Shown: positions 30,701 to 39,286, numbered from the stretch's first letter. The stretch: DNA of 64,000 nucleotides from an uncultured Bacteroidales bacterium (GCA_902779165.1 CACZAN010000016.1:62001-126000), one strand, 5' to 3'. The notes: a model not told the origin generated them from the sequence alone. A program made the numbers and translations.

Positions 30701-31338
30701 TTGTCCATCTCCTCGAAGTTGATGGTTTGTGCATCTTCCGGGAGTTCGAAGATATGGTCGTTGACAACAATCAACGGCTGTGCGTTACCATTAATAGTAG
30801 AGGTACCGCGCAGGCGCATGGTAGTACCAGCACCAAGGTTACCAGAATTCTGCACGATGTCGAGACCTGCAATCTGTCCTTGCAGGGCCTGGTCCACGGA
30901 TTCGAAGGCCATACCTTCCATTTCGTCCATATTGAACGTCTGCGTGGCACCAGCCAACTCTCGAACGGGGATGCTCAAGCCACCGGATTGCTGTTTCTTC
31001 TTACCCTTAATGGTGACCTCGGTCATCTGCTTGGTGTTGTCGGCCAGTGTGACCTTGAAGACATTGCGTGAGCCGATTTTCTGTGACCAGGGCTTCAGTC
31101 CGATACAGGTGATATACAGGGTGTTCTCAGGATCCTTGATGGTAAGGGTGAAGTTACCGTTCATATCGGTCACGGTGTGACTGACGATACGGTTGTTCTT
31201 GTCTCGTTCTGCGACATTAGCACCTGGAATCACATCAACGTCATCCGATACGGTACCTGAAATGCGTCGCTGTGCGCTGACGTTGGTTGCCGTGAAGCAT
31301 ACTACCCACAGCAGTATCAGTTTGATAATCTTATTCAT
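27772..31338 (-). CDS. SusC/RagA-family TonB-dependent outer-membrane transporter (first pair)
   Basis: This 1188-residue protein has a signal peptide (MNKIIKLILLWVVCFTATNV, cut near VSAQ). A CarboxypepD_reg-like domain at about 24-105 (RRISGTVSDDVDVIPGANV, then VTDMNGNFTLTI) precedes the plug (TMRLRGTSTINGNAQPLIVV, then EDIESIEVLKDASTAKWGSR). The barrel ends RTRSFTASINLGF. It is clearly diverged from the second SusC in this operon, so the two pairs are not recent copies. It starts 12 nt after the stop of the large fasciclin protein. Confidence 0.95.
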   Translation of the reverse strand: MNKIIKLILLWVVCFTATNVSAQRRISGTVSDDVDVIPGANVAERDKNNRIVSHTVTDMNGNFTLTIKDPENTLYITCIGLKPWSQKIGSRNVFKVTLADNTKQMTEVTIKGKKKQQSGGLSIPVRELAGATQTFNMDEMEGMAFESVDQALQGQIAGLDIVQNSGNLGAGTTMRLRGTSTINGNAQPLIVVNDHIFELPEDAQTINFEEMDNEEQFSTLLNVNPEDIESIEVLKDASTAKWGSRGANGVIEIKLRRGHRGPTNVTFSYRFNGTWQPDGYKMLDGDGYTMMLKEAYYNPKQIATALPELDYNQEYPYIYNHFNKNTDWLDEVRQFGKEHKWYVTISGGGEKATFRVSAGYDRSTGTVIGQKLDRFTTATALDYWVSDRIKFQSNINLTFTTNHKNYGNDIYDRARNAMPNMAVWEVDAQNNPTGNYFNMLPLAATINGTSANSIRNDGTKTSWDLRDMFMNGNPVARAMNAWNKERQYNLTPQFNIEYKFLGKDDDHTQLNYKGDVQLNIYNTSSDQFVPAELRTMDWQFGGDNGLRWDNAGHSNQRNEVSNSEYKSLEFTTRHDLQFYPKFKNEDFSVSALLRWEMATGQSSNQNTGLWNVPNNITDPTVVALLNAAGASNNEWRNTSFFGQVHLSYKSKYNIDASLRADGSTAFGAGNKFGYFPFIGARWNIIDEKFMDWSRKWLSMLAFRPTWGVTGNTGGGGYNQYNKYYQSGYYNRHTVVKPENLSLRLIQWEKTRKINWGFNLGLFDDLLQFELDIYNHKTTDLIMNNMRISSANGFSQLNKVNAGVMRNKGWDLNFHSGWFAKVGKFQMKVRANIAQNFNEVEEMDPLILEDLNGSEKYQPTNLGYNQRVQIGNALGSIYGLKYKGVYKYDYDHNGYTRASWSAYGYAESVPDGNGGYRNSTSFQEAASAGDGWHWKQENGQWVHDYQINTAAAASRRGDIATCPISYDAAGNMLTDKQGNPLPIYYAYTDNNAKYPFNGGDAIYEDINHDGQIDRYDMVYLGNSNPKCNGGFGFTLKYERFQLITGFNFRIGNDIVNLARMNAESMLTNVNQSYATTWRWRKNGDETSIPRALNNSSFNSYNSLPSDRYVEKGDYLRLQYVQLSYEFDPKKLKKFGIRNLKLFASVNNLWCWTKYTGVDPDVSPRGYAVSSDNNRTPRTRSFTASINLGF

Positions 31339-31350
31339 AGTGTTGCTTAT

Positions 31351-34300
31351 TTATCGGATACGGAGGGCAATTTTCTTTCGTGATACTTCCTCTCCCTGAG
31401 CGGTCTGTACATCGTAGGAGGGCTCTATCAGAGGATGCTTGTCGAGATATGCCTTGCAGGCATTGGCATCGTTCCAGTTGATGTTGTACTTTCCATTGCT
31501 TCCCAGCGGTGTGTGGTTGAGCACGCCAGGAATCTGATGGATGACACAGAAGCTGGAGCCTTGGATGATGATGTTGTTCATCGTGGTCTGTCCGGTCGGG
31601 GTCTGATTCTTGTTGTTACGTGTGCAGATGACGTCGCGAGCCATGAAGTTCTTATTCTCGGTGACGGTCAGTGAAGAACCGCCGTTGTCATCACGCACGC
31701 GGAGGATGCCGTTTCCGTCGCGGGTCACATGAACCTTGACGAAGACACCGTACTCGCTGTTGTAGCTGGATGTGACGTACTCTGCTTCAGACCGCGGGGT
31801 CTTGTCGGCGAATACGCTGTTGTCAAGGAAGTGTCCGCGGATGAAGTTGTTCAGATAGGTAATCTTAGCCTGAATGCGGAGGCTATCGGAATGCAGGAAG
31901 CAGTGAGCGTCTTCATCGTTCCATTGCTTGTCGTCTACCCAGATGGTGTCCTTTGCAGCGTTGTCGTTGATGACATAGTACTTATTCTTCAACGCATGCA
32001 GCACGGCGGCCGTCTTGTAGTTGGGAATGCTCTCGTAGTCAGCTTCGATGGTCTCCCAGGTGGGCAGGCCGTTGGCTACAGCTGTCTGAATGGCTTCATT
32101 GGTGGGGACGAAGAGCGTGTAGCGGTAGTTGTTGAAGAACTGCACGTTCTGGTCGATACCACCGCCATTGCCTGTCGTGCTGGCCTTGTCGATGAAGGTG
32201 TGATACTTGTTGAGCAGGCGCTGCTTGTCCTGAGATCTTGTCGAAGAGGGAACGAGACCGCAATCTTCCACAATCTTATCCTTGCTGACGGTCAGTTCAT
32301 AGAACTGCTTGAACTTGTTGTTGGCAGAGGTGTCTTCGTTCAGGACACCATAGACGCTGACGCTGGCGGGGATGATAGGACTGTCGTCGAGAACGAAGGT
32401 CGTACCGTTGGCGAGGGTGCTCTTGTTTGCCAGAGGAACCTGGATGTTGGTGGTTCCAGATGCTCCTGCGGTGATGCCCCTGCGCTGATTCTCGAGCTGG
32501 AAACCACCTTGGACGCCGATGATCTCACCGCTTGCATCGCGGGTGACCTTGATTCCGGAACCGTTCTTGGCAATGTAGTATTCGTCTTCGCTGTCGATGG
32601 GGTTGGTGCCGTCGTGCACGATGGTGTGGCTTTCGAGCATGTCCTTCAGACGGTTAAGGATCTCGTCCTCAGAAATATTTTCTGTACGGGGATAGGCATC
32701 TCCCTGAGTACCGGTGGAGAGGTCGAACCGATACAGCTTCTTCTCAATGGGGAACTTACCTGAACCCGTGTAGGATAATTCGAGGATACGTGGCTTCTGG
32801 CTGGTGAAGCTGATGGGGTCGTAGTAGTGCTTCAGGGCTTCGTCACTCGGCAGGAAGAAGGTGAAGCGGGACTTCATAGCCATCAGGTAGGCGTAGTAGT
32901 TGATGTGCATCTTGTCGTCGGATTCGATGTTACCATTGTTGATGGCCCACTTCATGATGCGGTTCGACTTGCTGATGTTGGCAGGTGCAGCCACGGAGCT
33001 GAACTTCGCCGGGCCATACACCTTATTCATAATATATACGGCGCCGTTGTTAGCGAGCAGACACGTGTCGATGTATTCGATATCTTCTGGTGAGAAGAGG
33101 TCTTCGTTGGCGTCGTCGTTCAGCTTGGTCATCTTGCTGGGAACAGAACCTGTGAAGGTCTTCTGCATAATGACGTTGACGAGGTCTTGCAGTGTGGACA
33201 GGGGAATGTCGTCTATCTTGTCGTAAAGAGCTTGATAGTCACCTACATTTACGGGGGCGAAGGGATCCAGGGCATAGGTCTTCACGAGTTCCCATCCGCC
33301 GCCTCCTTCGCTGAAGTATGACCAGAGGATTGCATCGTCCGGTACGAACATGGCAGCCATGTCCTTGCGGGGGTCTGCGGAGGGCTCATCGCTGTAATAG
33401 GTGTTCCAGCCGGGGTTGAATTTCAATGCGATGGTACCGTCACTATCCTGGAATTTTGCTCCATCGGGGCCCACGATTTCGTCTTTCTTCTGGTTCATAC
33501 CAATCTTTGCGAAATACTTCTTCGTAAAGATGGAGTCGGTGAATTCAGGATGCAGGGTCTTGTAAGCCTCGGTGACTGCTGCGTTGTAGTAGGGGAACGA
33601 GAATCGGTCGAGGATGTGGCTGAAGATGTTGGTGCGGCCGTTGGTGCGGATGACTTCTGCCATGTTGGGCAGAGGAGCGATGACCTTCTCGGTCTGGTTG
33701 ATGTATCCGTTCTGTGCCACACTGTCCTGACTGATGAGCAGTGCATCATAGATGTGTACGTCGCCAGTCTTGCGTGGACGTCCCATGAAGATTTCGAAGT
33801 CTTTGTCGGTGACTCCCTGCTTGGACATGTGCTCTGTGGTGAAGTGCAGCATCATGTTGGCTGTGGAGTCTGAGACGATGTACACGCCCTTACCGCCAGC
33901 TTTGTCGCTGAAGCGCTTCCAGTAGTTGGTTTCGGGAACATACTGGTAGGCGATTTCTCCCTTTCCGTTGTATTCGATGGGGTAGGTTTTGTTGGCGTTG
34001 TGTGCCCAGGGTACTTCTTCCGGACGCAGGAACGTCACGGAGTCGGTGAGCATCACATCGGTGTAGCGGCGCATGTATTCTCCGCGTGTCGGCGATGCCT
34101 GGTTGCCGTCGGCATCAGTTCCGCCATCGCTGCTGGCGAGGTTTTCCATGACAATGGCATTGTTGAGCATACTGCTGTGGATGAGCAGTTTCTTCTGGGC
34201 TACTGTCAGGTTCTCATAGCTGGTAGCATTGTGCCAGGGGTTGGTTTCGGGAAGGGTGGCATTCTTCTTGTAGAAGGCTTCCCATGCGTCGTCTCTGGCG

Positions 34301-34590
34301 ACAAAGACCGTTTTCGAACCGGTACGGCTCAGAACTTCGGATAATGGGCGCTGGAGGTATTCACCAGTGACCGGGTCGGTGGGGTTGACAGCGTTGTCTT
34401 CCAGCAACCTCACATAGTTGGTGAAATGCCCATCGCCCTTCAGACCATCGTAGATGCTGGAGTTCAACCAGGTCGGCTTTTCGTCGTCCAGTTTGTAGTC
34501 ATCCGTGCACGCCCATGATAGTCCACAAACGGCGACCGCACACAACGCGCGCGTTGTATGCTTGCCAAATGTGCTTAATAGGTTTTCCAT
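31351..34590 (-). CDS. Very large multi-FAS1 surface lipoprotein, 1079 residues
   Basis: This is the first gene of the eight-gene operon. I chose the start at 34590 (MENLLSTFGKHTTRALCAVA), giving lipobox LSWAC followed by TDDYKLDDE; the frame to 34656 adds an unsupported leader. At least four FAS1-type H1 motifs are visible: KTVFVARDDAWEAF near 85, AAMFVPDDAILWSY near 405, FTFFLPSDEALKHY near 570 and YTLFVPTNEAIQTA near 835. It is larger than most bacterial fasciclin proteins. Its placement ahead of SusC is unusual, since SusC is normally first in such loci. It probably acts as an elongated surface receptor; the ligand is unknown. Confidence 0.82.
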   Translation of the reverse strand: MENLLSTFGKHTTRALCAVAVCGLSWACTDDYKLDDEKPTWLNSSIYDGLKGDGHFTNYVRLLEDNAVNPTDPVTGEYLQRPLSEVLSRTGSKTVFVARDDAWEAFYKKNATLPETNPWHNATSYENLTVAQKKLLIHSSMLNNAIVMENLASSDGGTDADGNQASPTRGEYMRRYTDVMLTDSVTFLRPEEVPWAHNANKTYPIEYNGKGEIAYQYVPETNYWKRFSDKAGGKGVYIVSDSTANMMLHFTTEHMSKQGVTDKDFEIFMGRPRKTGDVHIYDALLISQDSVAQNGYINQTEKVIAPLPNMAEVIRTNGRTNIFSHILDRFSFPYYNAAVTEAYKTLHPEFTDSIFTKKYFAKIGMNQKKDEIVGPDGAKFQDSDGTIALKFNPGWNTYYSDEPSADPRKDMAAMFVPDDAILWSYFSEGGGGWELVKTYALDPFAPVNVGDYQALYDKIDDIPLSTLQDLVNVIMQKTFTGSVPSKMTKLNDDANEDLFSPEDIEYIDTCLLANNGAVYIMNKVYGPAKFSSVAAPANISKSNRIMKWAINNGNIESDDKMHINYYAYLMAMKSRFTFFLPSDEALKHYYDPISFTSQKPRILELSYTGSGKFPIEKKLYRFDLSTGTQGDAYPRTENISEDEILNRLKDMLESHTIVHDGTNPIDSEDEYYIAKNGSGIKVTRDASGEIIGVQGGFQLENQRRGITAGASGTTNIQVPLANKSTLANGTTFVLDDSPIIPASVSVYGVLNEDTSANNKFKQFYELTVSKDKIVEDCGLVPSSTRSQDKQRLLNKYHTFIDKASTTGNGGGIDQNVQFFNNYRYTLFVPTNEAIQTAVANGLPTWETIEADYESIPNYKTAAVLHALKNKYYVINDNAAKDTIWVDDKQWNDEDAHCFLHSDSLRIQAKITYLNNFIRGHFLDNSVFADKTPRSEAEYVTSSYNSEYGVFVKVHVTRDGNGILRVRDDNGGSSLTVTENKNFMARDVICTRNNKNQTPTGQTTMNNIIIQGSSFCVIHQIPGVLNHTPLGSNGKYNINWNDANACKAYLDKHPLIEPSYDVQTAQGEEVSRKKIALRIR

Positions 34591-34695
34591 ACACATTGAA
34601 ATTGAGATTATTAAAAGATTTTTTGTAGTTGCATAAATTGGGTTTTTCTCGTCCAAAAAATGGCGTTTTGCCCTTATTTTTTATGAAAGATTGCT

Positions 34696-34703
34696 CAAAA
34701 TTA
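34696..34703 (-). promoter_or_regulatory. Possible -7 element for the fasciclin/SusCD operon
   Basis: On the minus strand this reads TAATTTTG, fitting TAnnTTTG, about 105 nt before the ATG at 34590. No convincing TTTG is found 20 nt upstream, as is common for SusCD loci driven by ECF or hybrid two-component regulators; none is encoded in this window. Confidence 0.35.
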
Positions 34704-34795
34704 AGGCTTTTTTTAATTCGTTGTACTCGTGGAGGGCGATAAAATCACTTTAGTTAAGATTATTTAACAAAAGGAATGTTTCAAACGTTAAATAG

Positions 34796-34827
34796 ACGAA
34801 GGCCGCCAACAATCTGGCAGCCTTCGT
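34796..34827 (-). terminator. Hairpin downstream of the GH128 gene
   Basis: Arms 34796-34808 and 34815-34827 pair over 13 positions with one mismatch, leaving a 6-nt loop. On the minus strand the stem runs into ctatttaac, a weak U-rich tail. It lies 64 nt past the GH128 stop. Confidence 0.55.
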
Positions 34828-34890
34828 TTCAAAGGGGTATTAAGTAGGTGTTCTGAATGTGTGGAAAACAGAAAACGATGTTGGAAAATG

Positions 34891-37686
34891 CTATCTTACG
34901 ACCACCTTGGTGCTGGCTTTTCCGTTGGTGACGATGTATATTCCAGGAGCTGTCCAGCTGCCGGCTTTGACCTGCATACCCGTGGTGGAATAGATGCGTG
35001 CAGTGGGGTCGGAGGGTACGATCTTTCGTCCCTTGACTTCCACAAGGAACTGCTCTTGCGGCTGATGCAGGGTGGCGATTCCTACGGCAGTGGGATCCTG
35101 GTCGATGACGATCCATCCCATGTAGTCGCCGCTTTTTTCTGCTGTATTCATGCCGGTGGGGATGGTGGCCGTTGCGTCCATTTGTCTGCGGATGCGCATT
35201 CCGTAGGTGAGGTTTACGCTCTGTTCTTCATCGACCTTTAACGTAGTGGTCATGTCTGAATATTTTCTAAAGGCGCTGGCGTAGTCCAGGTTGTTCGTCT
35301 GCGATGCGGCGATGATGTAGGGGCTGCGGAAATATAGGGTGTCGCCAGCCTCGTTGCGGAATACCGTTGGGACGTTGGTCGAGCCTCCGATGGGTTCTGT
35401 GCTGCGTCCTGCATAGATGCACATTCCTGTCGTTCCCAGCTTGTCGGAGCCTGGAGTGACGGCCATGTAGAAAGTTCCCTGTGAACGGGGCTTCTGTTTG
35501 GCGGCGGCCTGGTATATCAGCTTCATTTTGAATCCCTTGTTGGTGACTTCGAGGATTCTTGGATAGCAGGGTGTAGAAGCTGCGGAGACCACGTTCTGGA
35601 GCACTACAATGGGTACTGTGCCTTCGTCAAAGGGTTGTTTGAAGAACACTTCTATGGTGTCGCCCTGACTCATCCAGCTGTCTCTGGAACCGTTCCAATA
35701 ATAGCATGTGTCCACTTCTGCTCGCATGTTGCCCCACGTGTATGAGCCGGGTTGGAGAATGAAGTAGTCTGTGCTCTCGTTGTTCTTGAAATTCAGAATT
35801 GCGCCTTCTGCCCAGGGCTCGAAATTGAACTTGAAATTGTCTTTGGCAATCGTGGATACGTGGTTGAAGATTCCGTTGGCAGTGTTCTTCATCGTTGGCA
35901 GTCCTGTGACGACCAGCGGTGTCTGTTCCTGGGTGGCAAAGAAGATGGTTGAGGGTTCTGTGCTGTTCGACTCGATGTGGCCTACCATGACGTCGCCATA
36001 AGTCGTTGCGCCTCCGATGAATACGCTGGCGACATTGCTGTAGCGGGTCTTTCCGTCGGCATCCTGACAGGCGAGTCGGTATTCGTTCAGTCCGATGTTC
36101 TGTAGGGCATCCAACGTGTTAGAGAATGTGCGTGTCGCTGTCTCGGAGTAGGCCAGGGTGTCCTGTCCGCGCCAGATGCCGTTTTCCTTCTTCTGCAGGA
36201 TGGTGACATCCGTCAGGTCGCAGTTCCTGTTCGTCCACGTGAACTTGACATTGTTGTTCTTGGAGTTGAATTCCAGGGCAAGGTTGCTGACGGCATACAT
36301 ACGCGGCGTCTTGGGCACGTAGTTCTTGTAGTTCTTGTATCCTAATCCCGTGTTCATCGAGGCGTAGTATTCGCCGGCGGGTGTGAGGCTGCCGTTTTTA
36401 TAGATTTTCGACGGGTCTCGTTCGCTGTTCCAGTAGAAATAGCGCTCGATGCAGTCCCACTGGTTGAGGTTGTTGGTGATGCGCTTGATGGCATCGCGGT
36501 TCTGTGCTTCGGTGACTCCGCTTTTGAAGGCGCCGTTGCTGTTCCACGAGGCTCCCCACACCCATTCTGAAATCCAGATGGGACGGCCGTACCTGTTGGC
36601 CCACTGGTCATAGAAGCTCCAGGTGCTGAAGCTGCCTTCGTCCCAGTAGCAATGCAGGTCAATGATGTCGCATCGCCAGCCGCGTGCATCGATGGAGTCC
36701 AGGCAGGCACGCAGGTGGGAGAGGCTGCCGTCGTGCGAGGAGGGCGAGCAGAGGCGCATTCCCGTGCGCATCAGGTTTTCCCAGTTGTTGAGGATCTCGT
36801 CTACGGTTTGTGGGTGGTCATCTGCGCTGTTTCCGGGCTCGTTGTTGGTCTTCATGTGGGGAGAGTAGGTGCGCGATCCGCACTCTGAAGCCGAAGGCCA
36901 GTTCTCGTAGATGTGGTGGGGCACGCACTCTGCATCTGGCAGGCGCGATTCGCCGAGTCCGAAGCTGTAGCAGGAAGTGACATTCAGCGCCGCCACGGCC
37001 TCTGCCCTGGTGTCGTTGGCCAATGCGGCCTTGCTGGTATTGTACCAGCGGAACACGCGGTAGGAGGATATGCGCTGGTCCATTAGGCTTGGCAGGCTTT
37101 TCACCACGAGGTCCTCCTGATCGGCAATGAAGCATCGGCTGTAGCCGTAACCTCCGGAACGGAGCGAGAAGGTGACCATGTATCCGCGCTTGAGGGTGAA
37201 GCTGCGGATTTTGTTGTTCATCTTCGCCGCGGTAAGTGTGTTCATATAGCCGCTGTTGCTTTCCAGTCCGAAGAGTTCGCAGGAGTTGCCCTGGCAGTTC
37301 TTCTCATCGTAGACGACGAGGGGGTGGAACCCGCTGGCGGCGTTGCTTTCCTTGCCATAGGGGAAGAGGATGGCTCCGCGGTTGTAGAGGCGCACCTGGC
37401 AGTTCTTCTCGCTGACGGCCTTCTCGCCGTTGATTGTTATGTAGCCCAGCTGCCTCAGGGCCTGTGAGGGCTTCAGGTTGTCGAAGATGATGACCGCGTG
37501 GTCCACGTTGGTGATGTTGATGGAACCGGTCGATGTGAAGGGTGTGGCAGAAGTGATATGGTAATCCACGTCCGCAGAGAGTTCTACGGCTTCAGCCACC
37601 TGTTCAACGGTTGTTGAGGTGTTCGCTGCTCTGGCCGTCCAGCTGGCGGCGAGGGCAAGTAGGGTGATAAATAATGTTCGTTTCAT
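34891..37686 (-). CDS. GH128-like glycoside hydrolase with T9SS-type C-terminal tail
   Basis: This 931-residue secreted protein has a signal peptide (MKRTLFITLLALAASWTARA). Residues about 25-185 form a beta-rich domain of unknown type. Residues about 210-450 resemble the glycosyl hydrolase catalytic core (Glyco_hydro_cc, GH128): the acid/base is E283 in KTNNEPGN and the nucleophile is E374 in IWISEWVWG, with a terminal strand CIERYFYWNSE. GH128 members cleave beta-1,3-glucans; substrate here is unproven. Fibronectin-like and other beta domains follow (490-870). The last 50 residues, ending PGIYIVTNGKASTKVVVR, look like a type A sorting domain for type IX secretion. It starts 21 nt after the GH43-like stop and is probably in one operon with it. 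Confidence 0.75.
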   Translation of the reverse strand: MKRTLFITLLALAASWTARAANTSTTVEQVAEAVELSADVDYHITSATPFTSTGSINITNVDHAVIIFDNLKPSQALRQLGYITINGEKAVSEKNCQVRLYNRGAILFPYGKESNAASGFHPLVVYDEKNCQGNSCELFGLESNSGYMNTLTAAKMNNKIRSFTLKRGYMVTFSLRSGGYGYSRCFIADQEDLVVKSLPSLMDQRISSYRVFRWYNTSKAALANDTRAEAVAALNVTSCYSFGLGESRLPDAECVPHHIYENWPSASECGSRTYSPHMKTNNEPGNSADDHPQTVDEILNNWENLMRTGMRLCSPSSHDGSLSHLRACLDSIDARGWRCDIIDLHCYWDEGSFSTWSFYDQWANRYGRPIWISEWVWGASWNSNGAFKSGVTEAQNRDAIKRITNNLNQWDCIERYFYWNSERDPSKIYKNGSLTPAGEYYASMNTGLGYKNYKNYVPKTPRMYAVSNLALEFNSKNNNVKFTWTNRNCDLTDVTILQKKENGIWRGQDTLAYSETATRTFSNTLDALQNIGLNEYRLACQDADGKTRYSNVASVFIGGATTYGDVMVGHIESNSTEPSTIFFATQEQTPLVVTGLPTMKNTANGIFNHVSTIAKDNFKFNFEPWAEGAILNFKNNESTDYFILQPGSYTWGNMRAEVDTCYYWNGSRDSWMSQGDTIEVFFKQPFDEGTVPIVVLQNVVSAASTPCYPRILEVTNKGFKMKLIYQAAAKQKPRSQGTFYMAVTPGSDKLGTTGMCIYAGRSTEPIGGSTNVPTVFRNEAGDTLYFRSPYIIAASQTNNLDYASAFRKYSDMTTTLKVDEEQSVNLTYGMRIRRQMDATATIPTGMNTAEKSGDYMGWIVIDQDPTAVGIATLHQPQEQFLVEVKGRKIVPSDPTARIYSTTGMQVKAGSWTAPGIYIVTNGKASTKVVVR

Positions 37687-37707
37687 AAGGCTACATGACG
37701 TAAGGGG

Positions 37708-38697
37708 TTATTTTGTGTTCGGGAATGCCTTCTGAATGCGCTCCAGCTCTGATTTCGTGATGGCGATGACGGTGCCGTGGCGCGGAGTGAAGGCTCCTTC
37801 GGTCTTGGTGTCCTGCACCTGATGGAACGTCTTCAGGTTGTCGGTGCTCTTGCAGAACTGATAGTGGCCGCTGGTGTAGCAGTCATACATCAGCACCCAG
37901 GTTCCGTCGTGGAGGCGGAAGACGCCGGATCCCTCCACCGCCTTGTTCGTGTCCTGGCACCAGCCGTCCTGCAGCTGCCAGGTGCGGCCGTCATAGAAAT
38001 CGGTGGCGATGAACTGCTTGATGCCCTTCTCCCGCTGGCCTTCGGTCTTGAAGAAGATGTGGTACAAGCCGTCGTCGTCCTGCACGATGTCTGTGTCGAT
38101 GCTGGCCGAACGCATGTCGAAGAGCAGCTGCGGCTCGCCGATGAAGTCGCTGAAGTCCTTGTTCGCATACGCCCAGTACACGCGGTCGTAGGGGCAGGAA
38201 CCGTCGTCCGTCAGGATAGAGAAGTAAACGATGTATCTCTTCGTCTTCGGGTCGTAGATGGTTTGGGGGGCCCACACGCGCGTCACGTGCTCGAACATTG
38301 TTCCTTTATAGCGCTCAGGGAAGTGGATGGTGTGGTGCTGCCATTTCACGAGGTCCTTCGAGCGCATGAGCACCATACCGCGGTTGCTGCTCCAGCCCAG
38401 ACTGGACTTCATGTCTGTGACAACCATGTAGAACCATCCGTCCTCGCCGCGGAGGATATGCGGGTCGCGCACGCAACCCGTACGGGCGATGTCGGCCGAT
38501 GCGATGATTGGTTTGCCGTCGTTCAGCGGGGTGTAGTTCCATCCGTCTTCAGAGACGGCATAGCAAATCTGCTCCTGTTCGGGGGCATTGCCGGTGAAAT
38601 ACGTAAAGAGGTAAGCTGCCGTTTTCTTGGTTTTAGCGCTTACGCTGCCTGCCACGAGGAGGGCGAGGACAAGGGGTAGGGTTGTGCGAAATTTCAT
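37708..38697 (-). CDS. GH43-like five-bladed propeller glycosidase
   Basis: This 329-residue exported protein has signal peptide MKFRTTLPLVLALLVAGSVS. I preferred the start at 38697 because the -7 element at 38730-38737 would leave only a few bases ahead of the alternative ATG at 38721. The fold is a glycosidase beta-propeller of the GH43 type: GCVRDPHILRGEDGWFYMVV carries the blade-I/II acidic residue, RVWAPQTIYDPKTKRYIVYF is a typical blade, DTDIVQDDDGLYHIFFKTEG a later one, and AVEGSGVFRLHDGTWVLMYD supplies a glutamate in the acid position. GH43 enzymes are mostly arabinofuranosidases, xylosidases or galactosidases; specificity cannot be read here. Confidence 0.8.
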   Translation of the reverse strand: MKFRTTLPLVLALLVAGSVSAKTKKTAAYLFTYFTGNAPEQEQICYAVSEDGWNYTPLNDGKPIIASADIARTGCVRDPHILRGEDGWFYMVVTDMKSSLGWSSNRGMVLMRSKDLVKWQHHTIHFPERYKGTMFEHVTRVWAPQTIYDPKTKRYIVYFSILTDDGSCPYDRVYWAYANKDFSDFIGEPQLLFDMRSASIDTDIVQDDDGLYHIFFKTEGQREKGIKQFIATDFYDGRTWQLQDGWCQDTNKAVEGSGVFRLHDGTWVLMYDCYTSGHYQFCKSTDNLKTFHQVQDTKTEGAFTPRHGTVIAITKSELERIQKAFPNTK

Positions 38698-38729
38698 CAG
38701 TTTGTGCAGTTTTAAGTACATTTAGTGGC

Positions 38730-38737
38730 CAAAGATA
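38730..38737 (-). promoter_or_regulatory. -7 element for the GH43/GH128 operon
   Basis: On the minus strand this reads TATCTTTG, a good TAnnTTTG match, about 33 nt ahead of the ATG at 38697. No TTTG stands at the right distance upstream (the nearest is at 38773-38770, too far), so strength is uncertain. Confidence 0.5.
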
Positions 38738-39020
38738 CTGAAAAATTGCCAGCCACCCATTAGAAGCGGCAAATAATTAAGATTTTTTAAGGGTCGCTGC
38801 GTGCCAAATGGACGGGAACCGCTGATATTGTACGTTGCCATTATATAATGTCTCTTCAAAAATGGATGCATGGAATGCCGCCTGCCAATATCTTTCAATG
38901 TTCGTGCTTTTGTGCGAAAAGCAAAAGCTGTGCAGTTATTGTTTCTTTGGGCAGTGTGTTGTTGGTGCTGGTGGGATTTTTCTTAGGTTAATAAAGGGGT
39001 TAATGGTCGTCGGGCGCGGG

Positions 39021-39086
39021 AACTATAGTTTGTTGCACGAGTAACTATAGTTTGTCGTCGCAGAGACTACAGTTCATGGTTCATGG
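39021..39086. repeat. Three-unit 22-bp direct repeat
   Basis: Units begin at 39021 and 39043 (both aactatagtttgt) and 39065 (gactacagttcat), spaced exactly 22 bp. The step equals that of the array at 13418-13614, though the core sequence differs. Confidence 0.65.
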
Positions 39087-39253
39087 TCAATTGTTAATTG
39101 TAAAGAGCGCTTTGTCATCGGGCTGGTTTGCGGTTCGCTGTTCAACGCCGGCCGGAGGTTCGTTACGCTCGGCGCCATGCGACGCTTCACGCTTGAAGAA
39201 CTTTAAACCTTAAACCTTAAACACGACTTGGCCGTGTTCCCCTTTTGACGCTG

Positions 39254-39286
39254 CAAAGGTACGACATTTCCATTGCGGTTCACAAA
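39254..39286 (-). promoter_or_regulatory. Strong Bacteroidetes-type promoter with no obvious gene
   Basis: The minus strand carries TTTG at 39286-39283, a 21-nt spacer, then TACCTTTG at 39261-39254, the best kind of match to the vegetative consensus. Transcription would start near 39247 and run left through about 550 nt without a recognised coding region before the GH43-like gene. The transcript begins near a small hairpin (39220-39238). Confidence 0.65.

Larger units (their letters stand above)
34591..34890. other. Intergenic region between the GH128 gene and the fasciclin/SusCD operon
   Basis: This AT-rich gap of 300 bases holds the probable promoter of the fasciclin/SusCD operon on its left side (34696-34703) and a hairpin terminator for the GH128 gene on its right side (34796-34827). 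No open frame or RNA gene is recognised. Confidence 0.7.

Noticed and set aside
34741-34795. Possible SusCD operon regulator binding site
   Set aside because: No repeat or palindrome was convincing, and no regulator gene is present to guide a motif.
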